From the NCBI RefSeq assembly GCF_019249245.1, contig NZ_JAESDK010000001.1, forward strand, positions 124,001 to 188,000: a DNA stretch of 64,000 nucleotides, read 5' to 3'. The notes beneath the pieces were generated by a model that did not search any database, was not told the origin of the DNA, and worked only from the letters and a program-made list of their open reading frames with translations. Of this stretch, positions 55,485 to 62,778 are shown piece after piece; positions within the stretch are counted from its first letter, which is position 1; every line of letters starts with the position of its first letter. The position numbers and the translations under genes were made by a program. This DNA is from Alteromonas lipotrueiana (GTDB lineage: Bacteria > Pseudomonadota > Gammaproteobacteria > Enterobacterales > Alteromonadaceae).

Positions 55485-56669
55485 ATGAAAGTCACCAAAG
55501 TAGAAATATTTGATATCGAATGTCCTGAGCGCCCGCCGTGGAACCCGGTATTTGTGCGCATTTATACCGATGAAGGCATTACCGGCGTAGGTGAAGCAGG
55601 CCTGGCCTACGACCTGGGCCACAGCGCGGCGGCCCATATGATAAAAGAGATGGCTGAAGCATTTTTGATTGGCTGGGATGCCTTTAATACCGAGCATCTA
55701 TGGAGCCGGATGCTGCGTGAAAGTTTTTGGGGCTTAGGTGGCGGTCCGGTGGTGTATGCGGCCATGAGCGCCATTGACACCGCGCTGTGGGACATTCGGG
55801 GCAAAGCGCTGGGCGTGCCTGTCTATCAGCTGCTGGGCGGTAAAACCAATGACAACCTGCGCTGCTATGCCAGCCAGCTTCAATTTGACTGGGATACCGA
55901 GATCACCAAGCTGGTGCAACCCGAAGCCTATGGCCGCGCCGCTGAAAAAGCGATGGCCGACGGCTACACCGCGGTTAAAGTCGACCCTATTGTCTACGAT
56001 AAAAATGGCGTTACTCATTTTGATCGCACCAAGTTGTTTGGCCGTGCTGACATGAAATTGTTTAAGGCGCGATTGCAGGCAATTCGTGATGCCATGGGTG
56101 ATGAAGGTGACATTATTTTTGAATGCCATAGTTTGCTGGGGGCCTCTACCGCTATTCAGCTGGGCGAGATGGTAGAAGAAATTGGCTGTTTGTATTACGA
56201 AGAGCCGGTGAACTACCTTAATGCCAAATTGCATGACAAGGTCGCCAAAAGAGTCAATGTGCCCATCGCCGGGGGCGAACGATTGTATAATCGCTGGGAT
56301 GTACGGCCCTATTTGGAAGACCAGTCGATAGATGTGTTGCAGCCTGATGTAGGCTTGTGCGGCGGCTTTACTGAAACCAAAAAGGTGTGTGATTACGCGG
56401 ATATTTACGATGTGCGTATTCAGGCCCATGTTTGCGGCGGCCCGGTAGCCACGGCGGCCAGTCTGCATCTGGAAACGGCTATTCCAAACTTTTTAATCCA
56501 CGAGCATCATACCTATGCCACTAAGTCGTGGAACCGCGAATTGTGTATACAGGATCCCCAGCCTGAAAATGGCTATATTAGTGCTCCTGATACCCCTGGC
56601 ATCGGCATTGAGCTAAATGACGACATTGTTTATCGCTCGCCAAATATGACCGTTACCGCCTTAAAGTAA
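55485..56669 (+). CDS. enolase-superfamily acid-sugar dehydratase
   Basis: A 394-residue enzyme of the mandelate racemase/muconate lactonizing branch that removes water from an aldonate to give a 2-keto-3-deoxy acid. The N-terminal capping domain (YTDEGITGVGEAGLAYD, AMSAIDTALWDIRGKALGVPVYQLLGG) precedes a barrel with AVKVDPIVYD (catalytic Lys), metal ligands in FECHSL, YEEPVN and AGGERL, and the His in AHVCGGPV. It is close to galactonate-type dehydratases; L-fuconate, L-galactonate or D-arabinonate are candidates. It is paired with the aldolase upstream. Confidence 0.85.
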   Translation: MKVTKVEIFDIECPERPPWNPVFVRIYTDEGITGVGEAGLAYDLGHSAAAHMIKEMAEAFLIGWDAFNTEHLWSRMLRESFWGLGGGPVVYAAMSAIDTALWDIRGKALGVPVYQLLGGKTNDNLRCYASQLQFDWDTEITKLVQPEAYGRAAEKAMADGYTAVKVDPIVYDKNGVTHFDRTKLFGRADMKLFKARLQAIRDAMGDEGDIIFECHSLLGASTAIQLGEMVEEIGCLYYEEPVNYLNAKLHDKVAKRVNVPIAGGERLYNRWDVRPYLEDQSIDVLQPDVGLCGGFTETKKVCDYADIYDVRIQAHVCGGPVATAASLHLETAIPNFLIHEHHTYATKSWNRELCIQDPQPENGYISAPDTPGIGIELNDDIVYRSPNMTVTALK

Positions 56670-56691
56670 CCCCGCCGTTATCCCCCTGCTA

Positions 56692-56721
56692 CAGGGCCGG
56701 CAGCATTGTCTACCGGCCCTG
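56692..56721 (+). terminator. GC-rich hairpin after the dehydratase gene
   Basis: CAGGGCCGG at 56692-56700 and CCGGCCCTG at 56713-56721 pair perfectly with a 12-base loop. AAAACC follows instead of a T-run, so termination may be weak. Confidence 0.5.
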
Positions 56722-56846
56722 AAAACCTGAAACCTGTGACACTTTTGAGCCACGCATAAGTTTATGAATACGTATGCATAATGTTTATAAATTGATAACA
56801 AGATGTAAACATAAGGTCTGATGCTTTACTTTAAAGGTTAGAAACT

Positions 56847-58280
56847 ATGTTGAGAGATAGTCGGCGGTCGGTTCGAAACACTAAATGTTATCTGAGCCTG
56901 GCGGTAGCAGGCGCCTTTTTTGCCTCCACTGCCCAGGCAGATGTTATTTTGCACGCCTTTAACTGGCAGTATGATGATGTGGCCAATAAAGCGTCTGAAA
57001 TCGCCCGGTTAGGGTATAAAAAGGTGTTGGTATCGCCGGCCTATAAATCTACCGGCGATCAGTGGTGGGCGCGTTATCAACCCCAGGATTACCGCGTTAT
57101 CGACAATCCGCTGGGTGATACCACCGACTTTTCGCAGATGGTGGCCGCTTTGGCTGCTCAGGGGGTCGAAACCTACGCAGATATTGTGTTCAATCATATG
57201 GCTAACGAGGCATCTCAACGTAGCGATCTTAACTATCCGGGGAGTAGCGTTCTTAGTCAGTACGCAGCAAATCAACCTTATTATGACAATATTACCTTGT
57301 TTGGTGATGTTGATAACGGCTTGTTTGGCGGTGGTGATTTTCATGGAACCTACGACCCTCAGGGCCCTCAGTGCATCAGCGATTATAGTAACGTAGGCGA
57401 TGTGCAGTACAACCGTTTGTGTGGCGCTGCCCCTGATCCGGGTTTACCGGATTTGGACTCCAATAGCTGGGTAGTTGAACAACAAAAAAACTACTTACAG
57501 GCGCTTAAAAACATGGGGGTAAGCGGCTTTCGGGTTGATGCTGCTAAACACATGACCAACTCACACATCAATCAGGTTTTTACCCCGCAAATAAAGAGTA
57601 ATGCTCATGTGTTTGGCGAGATCATTACCACCGGCGGTGCCGGAAGCGCCGAATATGATAACTTTCTGGCCCCGTATCTGAGCCAAACCGGTCACGCGGC
57701 CTATGATTTTCCTTTATTCTCACAAATACGCAGTGCATTTAGTTTTAGCGGGTCGATGAACAATTTGGTGGATCCCGGGGCTTATGGGCAGGCGTTACCG
57801 GGCGCTCAGGCGATTACATTTAGCGTAACGCACGATATTCCGTTAAATGACGGATTTCGGTATCAGCTGCTGGACCCTACCGATGAGTATCTAGCCAATG
57901 CATTCATATTAGGTCGTAATGGCGGGGTGCCGCTGATGTATTCTGATCATAATGAAAGTGGCGATGGGCGTTGGGAGAATTTGTACAACCGCAGTGATGT
58001 TACCGCCATGGTCGAGTTTCATAATGCTACCCAGGGCCGCACCATGAATGTGCTGAACAATAATGACTGCATTTTGCTGTTTCAGCGTGAACACCAGGGG
58101 GTGGTAGGGATAAACAAATGTGGCGAAGGTCAGGATATCTGGGTCGATACTTCGGCAGCCGGGCTTTGGTGGGACCGGGCGTACCAGGATACCCTGAGCA
58201 GCGATACGCAAATTATCACCAGCCAGTGGCATAAATTTTATTTGCCACCCCGTGAAGCCAGAATGTGGTTAATGCAATAA
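56847..58280 (+). CDS. secreted alpha-amylase (GH13)
   Basis: A 477-residue secreted alpha-amylase. The signal peptide ends near STAQA and the mature enzyme starts DVILHAFNWQYDDVANKA. The GH13 regions are present: DIVFNHM, the nucleophile Asp at about 231 in GFRVDAAKH, the acid/base Glu in HVFGEII and the third Asp in VTHDIP. A C-terminal all-beta domain follows. The final stretch WHKFYLPPREARMWL closes that domain; no starch-binding module is seen. It has its own leader of 177 bases. Starch or glycogen from algae is the likely substrate. Confidence 0.93.
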   Translation: MLRDSRRSVRNTKCYLSLAVAGAFFASTAQADVILHAFNWQYDDVANKASEIARLGYKKVLVSPAYKSTGDQWWARYQPQDYRVIDNPLGDTTDFSQMVAALAAQGVETYADIVFNHMANEASQRSDLNYPGSSVLSQYAANQPYYDNITLFGDVDNGLFGGGDFHGTYDPQGPQCISDYSNVGDVQYNRLCGAAPDPGLPDLDSNSWVVEQQKNYLQALKNMGVSGFRVDAAKHMTNSHINQVFTPQIKSNAHVFGEIITTGGAGSAEYDNFLAPYLSQTGHAAYDFPLFSQIRSAFSFSGSMNNLVDPGAYGQALPGAQAITFSVTHDIPLNDGFRYQLLDPTDEYLANAFILGRNGGVPLMYSDHNESGDGRWENLYNRSDVTAMVEFHNATQGRTMNVLNNNDCILLFQREHQGVVGINKCGEGQDIWVDTSAAGLWWDRAYQDTLSSDTQIITSQWHKFYLPPREARMWLMQ

Positions 58281-58292
58281 GCACGGTTTGTT

Positions 58293-58316
58293 CCGCAGCC
58301 TTAGTAAAGGCTGCGG
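58293..58316. terminator. bidirectional hairpin between amylase and DUF3750
   Basis: CCGCAGCCTT, AGTA loop, AAGGCTGCGG: a perfect 10-bp stem between convergent genes, 2 bases from the stop of the DUF3750 gene. Confidence 0.7.
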
Positions 58317-58317
58317 A

Positions 58318-58869
58318 TTACCCCTGAGTATCAATTCTGTCGGCATAGCCGCTGCCAATAGCCCGAAACGGCATTTCTAATCCCAATTCTGGAATTTTCA
58401 GGGCTAACCATGCAGGAAAGGTATTACTGTTTGGGCCTGGGAAAATTTGGTATTCGTCAGCCCAGGGGTAGTTATCTACTGCCTGTTTTATATCGGGAAT
58501 AAGCGCACTGGCTTTATCACCTTTTAGCGTCAGAATACGCTCTGGCTTGGCGCCATACCAGTACCGATCAGGCGTGGGTGTTTGATACTGCTTTAATGCG
58601 GGCAGCCCTTGTTTAATACGCCAGCCCACCACCTCATAAACCGTATACTCGCGTGCATTTTTTGGTTTAATTGCTACCCAGGTATGCACTGCAAACCAGC
58701 CACGCCAGCTAAACGCATCGGCAGCATATACATCAATGATAGCGTCCTGACTAGTCGTTGGATCGGCTGCGATACCGGCAGGTTCCCGGCTGGCGGTTCG
58801 CCAGTCTGGTGAGGCGCAGCTGCTAAGCGTGAAAACGCTGATCAACACTAAAAAAATAGATTTCATCAT
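58318..58869 (-). CDS. DUF3750 family lipoprotein
   Basis: A 183-residue lipoprotein (lipobox LSSC) of the DUF3750 family, recognisable by DAFSWRGWFAVHTWVAIKPKNAREYTVYEVVGWR. The function of the family is unknown. RYWYGAKPERILTLKGDKA and YPWADEYQIFPGPNSNTF are also conserved in look. It may start at 58869 or one codon later. A hairpin shared with the amylase gene lies just past its stop. Confidence 0.85.
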   Translation of the reverse strand: MMKSIFLVLISVFTLSSCASPDWRTASREPAGIAADPTTSQDAIIDVYAADAFSWRGWFAVHTWVAIKPKNAREYTVYEVVGWRIKQGLPALKQYQTPTPDRYWYGAKPERILTLKGDKASALIPDIKQAVDNYPWADEYQIFPGPNSNTFPAWLALKIPELGLEMPFRAIGSGYADRIDTQG

Positions 58870-58960
58870 TTACTTACCAATAGGTTTATCAGAAACAGAA
58901 TACGGGATTGTACGTACAGCTGCGATAGCTGATTATTAAACCTGCGAAAGGTTTATTTTA

Positions 58961-59821
58961 TTAAAACTGATACCAGTGCATTGCGCTACCTGCCAATACA
59001 GCCTGTTGCTGCTTGAATGACAGCCTCAATATCGAAAGCTGAGCGATATACCTTTGCCAGAGCTGCGGGTAAGAACAGCCTAGCTGACACACCGGAAAGT
59101 TACTGGCCAGCATCACCCGGTGGCTGCCAAAACAGCTCAGTACAGCCTGTAGCACGCGGCTTATGGTCGCATCGCTGTAGGTGCGATAAGAGGTAGCCAT
59201 TTCAAACCCTGAGACCTTTACCGCACATTGTGGCAAGGCGGCCAGCCTGCGCATATTGTTTAGCCAGTTATGATAGCTATCGGCACTTTGTGGCGGCCAG
59301 CCGGCATGATTTACAATACAGCGCAGACCTGTACACTTGATAATCCCGCACAGCAAGGCTACCGCGCGAGTATTTTCCACCGGCATTTGTACCTCAAAAT
59401 GTAGATGTTGATGCGCCAGTAAAGCTAGATTTTGCTGAACCTGCGGTGAACTTAGTAGCTCGATGGCCGCCTCATCCAGAATATGCCGCACGCCCACCAC
59501 ACTGGTTCTGCATAACAGTTTTTTTAGAGTGTCGGCCATATCAGTAGCTAGCAAATCTACCCCAGCCACAGTTTTAAGAGGAAGGGTAACGTGGGTCTCA
59601 AGATAGTCGATTTCATGCCAGGGCCGGGGATTATCAAATCCGGCTTCAATATGCACTATTCCCGCTAGCGTATGAGCATCATCAATTAACAGGCTGTGCT
59701 CATCAAAGTCACGATGCAACTTATGTTTGTCAGCCCAAAAAGGCGGATTTTGTGGCTGTAGCCAATGGTACTGCCCTGCTTCAAGGGCAAAAAAATGCAG
59801 GTGAGCGTCGATAATTTGCAT
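58961..59821 (-). CDS. amidohydrolase, sugar lactonase type (COG3618)
   Basis: A 286-residue TIM-barrel amidohydrolase of the group containing L-fucono- and L-rhamnono-lactonases and 2-pyrone-4,6-dicarboxylate lactonase. It opens with IIDAHLHFF (metal His pair), then VGVRHILDE, the His in CIVNHAGWPP and ASNFPV near the end. Its gene begins 3 bases after the dehydrogenase gene, so the two likely oxidise a sugar to its lactone and then open it to the aldonate used by the dehydratase on the other side of the amylase. Exact sugar not known. Confidence 0.84.
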   Translation of the reverse strand: MQIIDAHLHFFALEAGQYHWLQPQNPPFWADKHKLHRDFDEHSLLIDDAHTLAGIVHIEAGFDNPRPWHEIDYLETHVTLPLKTVAGVDLLATDMADTLKKLLCRTSVVGVRHILDEAAIELLSSPQVQQNLALLAHQHLHFEVQMPVENTRAVALLCGIIKCTGLRCIVNHAGWPPQSADSYHNWLNNMRRLAALPQCAVKVSGFEMATSYRTYSDATISRVLQAVLSCFGSHRVMLASNFPVCQLGCSYPQLWQRYIAQLSILRLSFKQQQAVLAGSAMHWYQF

Positions 59822-59824
59822 AAG

Positions 59825-60574
59825 TCAGCGGGCAGTATAGCCACCATCAATCACCTGCAAGCTGCCAGTAATAAAGCGGGCTTTATCACCGGCCAAAAAA
59901 CACACCAGTTCGGCGACTTCTTCTGGCTGACCCAAACGCCCCAGGGGTTGTTCGGCGGCTTCGCTGGCATGCACTTCGGCGGCATCAATGCCCGAGCTTT
60001 CGACATAACGGTTTATCGCATTGTGGTACAGGGGGGTTTCAATGGTGCCCGGACAAACGGCATTCACCCGAATATTATAGCTGGCATAATCCAGCGCGGT
60101 GGTTTTAGCCATTGAGGCCAGGGCCGCTTTGCTCATATTATAAGCAAAAGAGCCGGTTTTGCCCACCAGCGACTGGTCTGAACCCATAATCACAATAGCG
60201 CCATGTTGTTGCTGCTTCATAACTGGAAGCGCATTTTTAATAGCGGCATAGGCCCCTTTTACATTGATGGCAAACACCCGATCCAAATCGGCTTCGCTGG
60301 TGTCTTCAATGGTACCGGAAAAGTGCACTCCGGCATTAGAAACCAGCGCATCAAGGCGACCGGTTTTTTCAATGACTGCTGACATTGTTTGTTGCACCTG
60401 CTGCGTGTCAGACACATCACACTGTTGCCAGGCGACCTGCGCCATCGGGGTGGCCATGTCTTCGATATCTAAATTAAAAACCTGGTAACCGTTTTTAGCA
60501 AACAGTCGGCAAATAGCCAGCCCAATACCCTGACTGCCACCGGTGACCACGGCCACTAAAGAAGATGTTGTCAT
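59825..60574 (-). CDS. short-chain dehydrogenase, sugar dehydrogenase type
   Basis: A 249-residue NAD(P)-dependent short-chain dehydrogenase. The cofactor motif is TGGSQGIG near residue 12, NAG in SNAGVHF, and the catalytic set is Ser in IVMGSDQS with YNMSK. VNAVCPGTIETPLY and the C-terminal FITGSLQVIDGGYTAR are typical. With the lactonase 3 bases downstream it is best read as an L-fucose/D-arabinose-type sugar dehydrogenase. The ATG at 60574 is used; a TTG at 60589 also opens the frame. Confidence 0.86.
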   Translation of the reverse strand: MTTSSLVAVVTGGSQGIGLAICRLFAKNGYQVFNLDIEDMATPMAQVAWQQCDVSDTQQVQQTMSAVIEKTGRLDALVSNAGVHFSGTIEDTSEADLDRVFAINVKGAYAAIKNALPVMKQQQHGAIVIMGSDQSLVGKTGSFAYNMSKAALASMAKTTALDYASYNIRVNAVCPGTIETPLYHNAINRYVESSGIDAAEVHASEAAEQPLGRLGQPEEVAELVCFLAGDKARFITGSLQVIDGGYTAR

Positions 60575-60589
60575 CGTGGTTAACCCCAA

Positions 60590-60925
60590 AGAAATACTGT
60601 GCCCGGTAGCATGACCGCCCTGCTTTACAATTGCAACTTGAGCTGATGAAAAGGGTTATAGCACAGCCTTAACAGGCAGGTAAAAAGGTGGGTGTCCATG
60701 TTATTGCTTGTAACTGGGCTCTTATTACCGAGCCCACGTTAAGGGGTACAGGTACTAAGCTTATGAAAATGGATGTCTGTACTATTAATGATATTAGGTT
60801 TGTCGTTCATTTTTCATAAATTTGACTACCCGCGGCATGGTCCGCCCAGATGTCAGGACGTATAAAATACTTTAATACCCATGGGTATGGCTGTTTAATT
60901 ACCAGTAGAAAATGAAGGGACCATT
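60590..60925. other. 336-base divergent region with a REP-like motif
   Basis: It contains TGGGTGTCCA at 60689-60698 followed by a hairpin TGGGCTC/GAGCCCA at 60715-60736. No protein gene is seen. Promoters for the dehydrogenase and the phosphoesterase must lie here. Confidence 0.5.
60689..60698 (-). repeat. single REP-like motif upstream of phosphoesterase
   Basis: TGGGTGTCCA on the plus strand, so the motif in the opposite sense to the array after rpoD. It is the left member of the set that flanks the phosphoesterase gene. Confidence 0.7.
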
Positions 60926-61750
60926 TTGCGAATTCTTGCCTTTTCAGACATACACAACAAAATCGAACCGGTCAGGCGTTTAGTCAATACCGTTGACCCG
61001 GGGGACTTTGATTGCGCAGTGATTGCCGGCGACATTGGCTCTATAGCATTTACCGATATTTTAGGTATTTTAGATGAGCTGAATTTACCGGTGTATTATA
61101 TTTTGGGAAACTGGGACAGCAAGGTTAATTACCATCACGATGCTTCTGCGACCAGCCTTCATCTGCACGATAAACTTATTGAACTTGATGGGTATTGGTT
61201 AGCCGGGTTTAGCGGCTGCCCGGCCCATTGGGGAAATAATCCCTACTTTATCGAATTAAATAAACAGCTTGAAAATAAACATCAGGAATACCTGCTTACC
61301 AAAAAAGAAAAGCAGGCGGCAGGGCAGATAAAAAGCTCTACTTTGAATCAGCTGAAACAAAGCAGTCTTTACAAAAACTACGTCAACGATATAAAGAAAA
61401 TCAACAAAGAGGCGCTTCATCTCAATAAACAGGCTTTATTTGAGAGGATTTATACAGACAAAAACTGCGATCCACGGCGTACGATTATAATGACCCACGA
61501 AAAACTCACGCGTCTGAGTGATTACTCCTGTGACGCACCTTTGTTACATATGTATGGCCACGTTCACACTTTCGAGCACAAAGTACGCCAGGAAACACAT
61601 TTTATTAATGTTTCTGCTTTAGATGGAGAACCTTCGGCGATGGCAAAGCGACAAGGCCGCACAACAGTGTTACCGGGGAACTACTGCGAGATAACGCTTA
61701 CCGGAAAAAAAGTAGTATGCAATAAAAGGCTTCTACCTGAGGCTTTGTGA
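60926..61750 (+). CDS. calcineurin-like metallophosphoesterase
   Basis: A 274-residue cytosolic metallophosphoesterase. Metal-binding motifs are SDIH near the start, AGDIG, LGNWDSKV (similar to the GNCDSEV of YfcE), MTHEKL and MYGHVHTFEH. A Lys/Gln-rich helical insert of about 50 residues (around 115-170) interrupts the core and is unusual for the short YfcE type. It starts at a TTG with AAGGGA 7 bases before it. Its last 71 codons and 3' flank are repeated at 62112-62456, and REP-like motifs lie on both sides. Substrate unknown. Confidence 0.85.
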   Translation: MRILAFSDIHNKIEPVRRLVNTVDPGDFDCAVIAGDIGSIAFTDILGILDELNLPVYYILGNWDSKVNYHHDASATSLHLHDKLIELDGYWLAGFSGCPAHWGNNPYFIELNKQLENKHQEYLLTKKEKQAAGQIKSSTLNQLKQSSLYKNYVNDIKKINKEALHLNKQALFERIYTDKNCDPRRTIIMTHEKLTRLSDYSCDAPLLHMYGHVHTFEHKVRQETHFINVSALDGEPSAMAKRQGRTTVLPGNYCEITLTGKKVVCNKRLLPEAL

Positions 61751-61881
61751 TTTTTTGCTTTATTTTCGGACCATTGCTGGCGTAATTTGTTACGCCTCAC
61801 TTTTTATTATCAGGCGCTGTGGTAATGGCTAACCTGAACAACTAAAAGAGCCAAAGTGGACACCCACATTTAAAAGCAATG
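61538..61881 (+). repeat. segmental duplication, first copy
   Basis: This 344-base segment (the last 213 bases of the phosphoesterase gene plus 131 downstream) recurs at 62112-62456 with 11 substitutions and one single-base insertion by my hand alignment, about 96-97% identity. Confidence 0.9.
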
Positions 61882-62100
61882 AAACTAAAGTGGACACTCA
61901 CACCTTCAGCGGCTCAAAAAATCAACAGTAAAAGTGGACACCCACATTTAAAAGCAATAGGGAAAAAAGAAAACATTGGGTGTCCAGAAAAGTGGGTGTC
62001 CAGCAAAATGCTTCTAGCAAAATGTAGTACACGTTGAAATGTGAGTGTCCAAGTCTGGCGTTTTCAGCCGGTAATAGGTGAGAGTAAAAGTGGGTGTCCA
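61857..62100. repeat. REP-like cluster, first block
   Basis: Seven motifs: TGGACACCCA sense at 61857, 61891 (TGGACACTCA) and 61935, then TGGGTGTCCA sense at 61977, 61993, 62042 (TGAGTGTCCA) and 62091. The two orientations face each other, so long hairpins can form, for example 61935-61945 with 61992-62002. Confidence 0.85.
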
Positions 62101-62111
62101 TGCGATCCTCG

Positions 62112-62324
62112 CCTTTGTTACATATGTATGGCCACGTTCACACTTTCGAGCACAAAGTACGCCAGGAAACACATTTTATTAATGTTTCTGCTTTAGATGG
62201 AGAGCCTTCAGCGATGGCAAAACGACAAGGCCGCACCACAGTGTTACCGGGGAACTACTGCGAGATAACGGTTACCGGAAATAAAGTAGTATGCAATAAA
62301 AGGCTTCTACCTGAGGCTTTGTGA
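62112..62324 (+). pseudogene. duplicated 3' fragment of the phosphoesterase gene
   Basis: It matches the last 71 codons of the phosphoesterase, including the GHVHTFEH metal motif, but has none of the other metal-binding motifs. An open frame of 76 codons runs from a GTG at 62094, with its first codons coming from a REP-like motif (GTGTCCATG). Compared with the full gene, four of six coding differences are silent and two are Leu to Val and Lys to Asn. A functional product is unlikely because the active site is incomplete. Confidence 0.85.
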
Positions 62325-62456
62325 TTTTTTGTTTTATTTTCGGACCACTGCTGGCGTAATTTGTTACGCCTCACATTTTTCTTATCAGGCGCTGTGGTAA
62401 TGGCTAATCTGAACAACTAAAAGAGCCAAAGTGGAGACCCACATTTAAAAGCAATG
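62112..62456 (+). repeat. segmental duplication, second copy
   Basis: Second copy of the 61538-61881 segment; see there. It begins right after a TGGGTGTCCATGCGATCC sequence and ends inside the next REP-like block. Confidence 0.9.
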
Positions 62457-62562
62457 GGGAAAAGAAAATATTGGGTGTCCAGAAAAGTGGGTGTCCCTTT
62501 ACCTTCCCTTTACCCGTTGAAAAGTGAGTGTCCATGTTTGACTGGCAAAAGGTGGGTGTCCA
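62432..62562. repeat. REP-like cluster, second block
   Basis: Motifs: TGGAGACCCA at 62432 (degenerate), then TGGGTGTCCA sense at 62472, 62488 (TGGGTGTCCC), 62525 (TGAGTGTCCA) and 62553. The order copies the first block but lacks a 78-base piece present there between 61857 and 61935. Confidence 0.85.
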
Positions 62563-62709
62563 TACGATCCCCAATACGGTCCGCAACTTCTGCCTTTCGG
62601 CGCTCCTTAACATCAATCCCTGCGGCAAAGAGTTACAACCCTGGCCTTACCAATAATGCTCTCCTATGCTTAGCTACATTAAGCTTTTTACAAAATGTTA
62701 ACCGCATAC

Positions 62710-62737
62710 TTGGCGCGCTGTGTTTTCTGCGTATAAT
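62710..62737 (+). promoter_or_regulatory. sigma-70 promoter of the acyl-CoA dehydrogenase gene
   Basis: TTGGCG at 62710-62715, 16 bases, then a perfect TATAAT at 62732-62737. Predicted start of transcription is near 62744, at the operator. Confidence 0.7.
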
Positions 62738-62743
62738 CAAAAA

Positions 62744-62761
62744 TTCAAACACCCGTTTAAA
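62744..62761. promoter_or_regulatory. PsrA-like operator
   Basis: TTCAAACACCCGTTTAAA is a near-perfect palindrome of the form AAAC-N4-GTTT, matching the PsrA site that controls fatty-acid oxidation genes in Shewanella and Pseudomonas. It covers the predicted transcription start, fitting repression. Confidence 0.6.
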
Positions 62762-62778
62762 TTTATCAGGAGTGGGCT

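Noticed and set aside
55734-56468. A 244-residue minus-strand frame antisense to the dehydratase gene
   Set aside because: It is a shadow of a well-supported enolase-superfamily gene and contains no recognisable motifs.
62094-62324. Treating the 76-codon frame as a separate new gene
   Set aside because: Its sequence is a duplicated end of the phosphoesterase gene fused to a repeat motif; most of the active site is missing.
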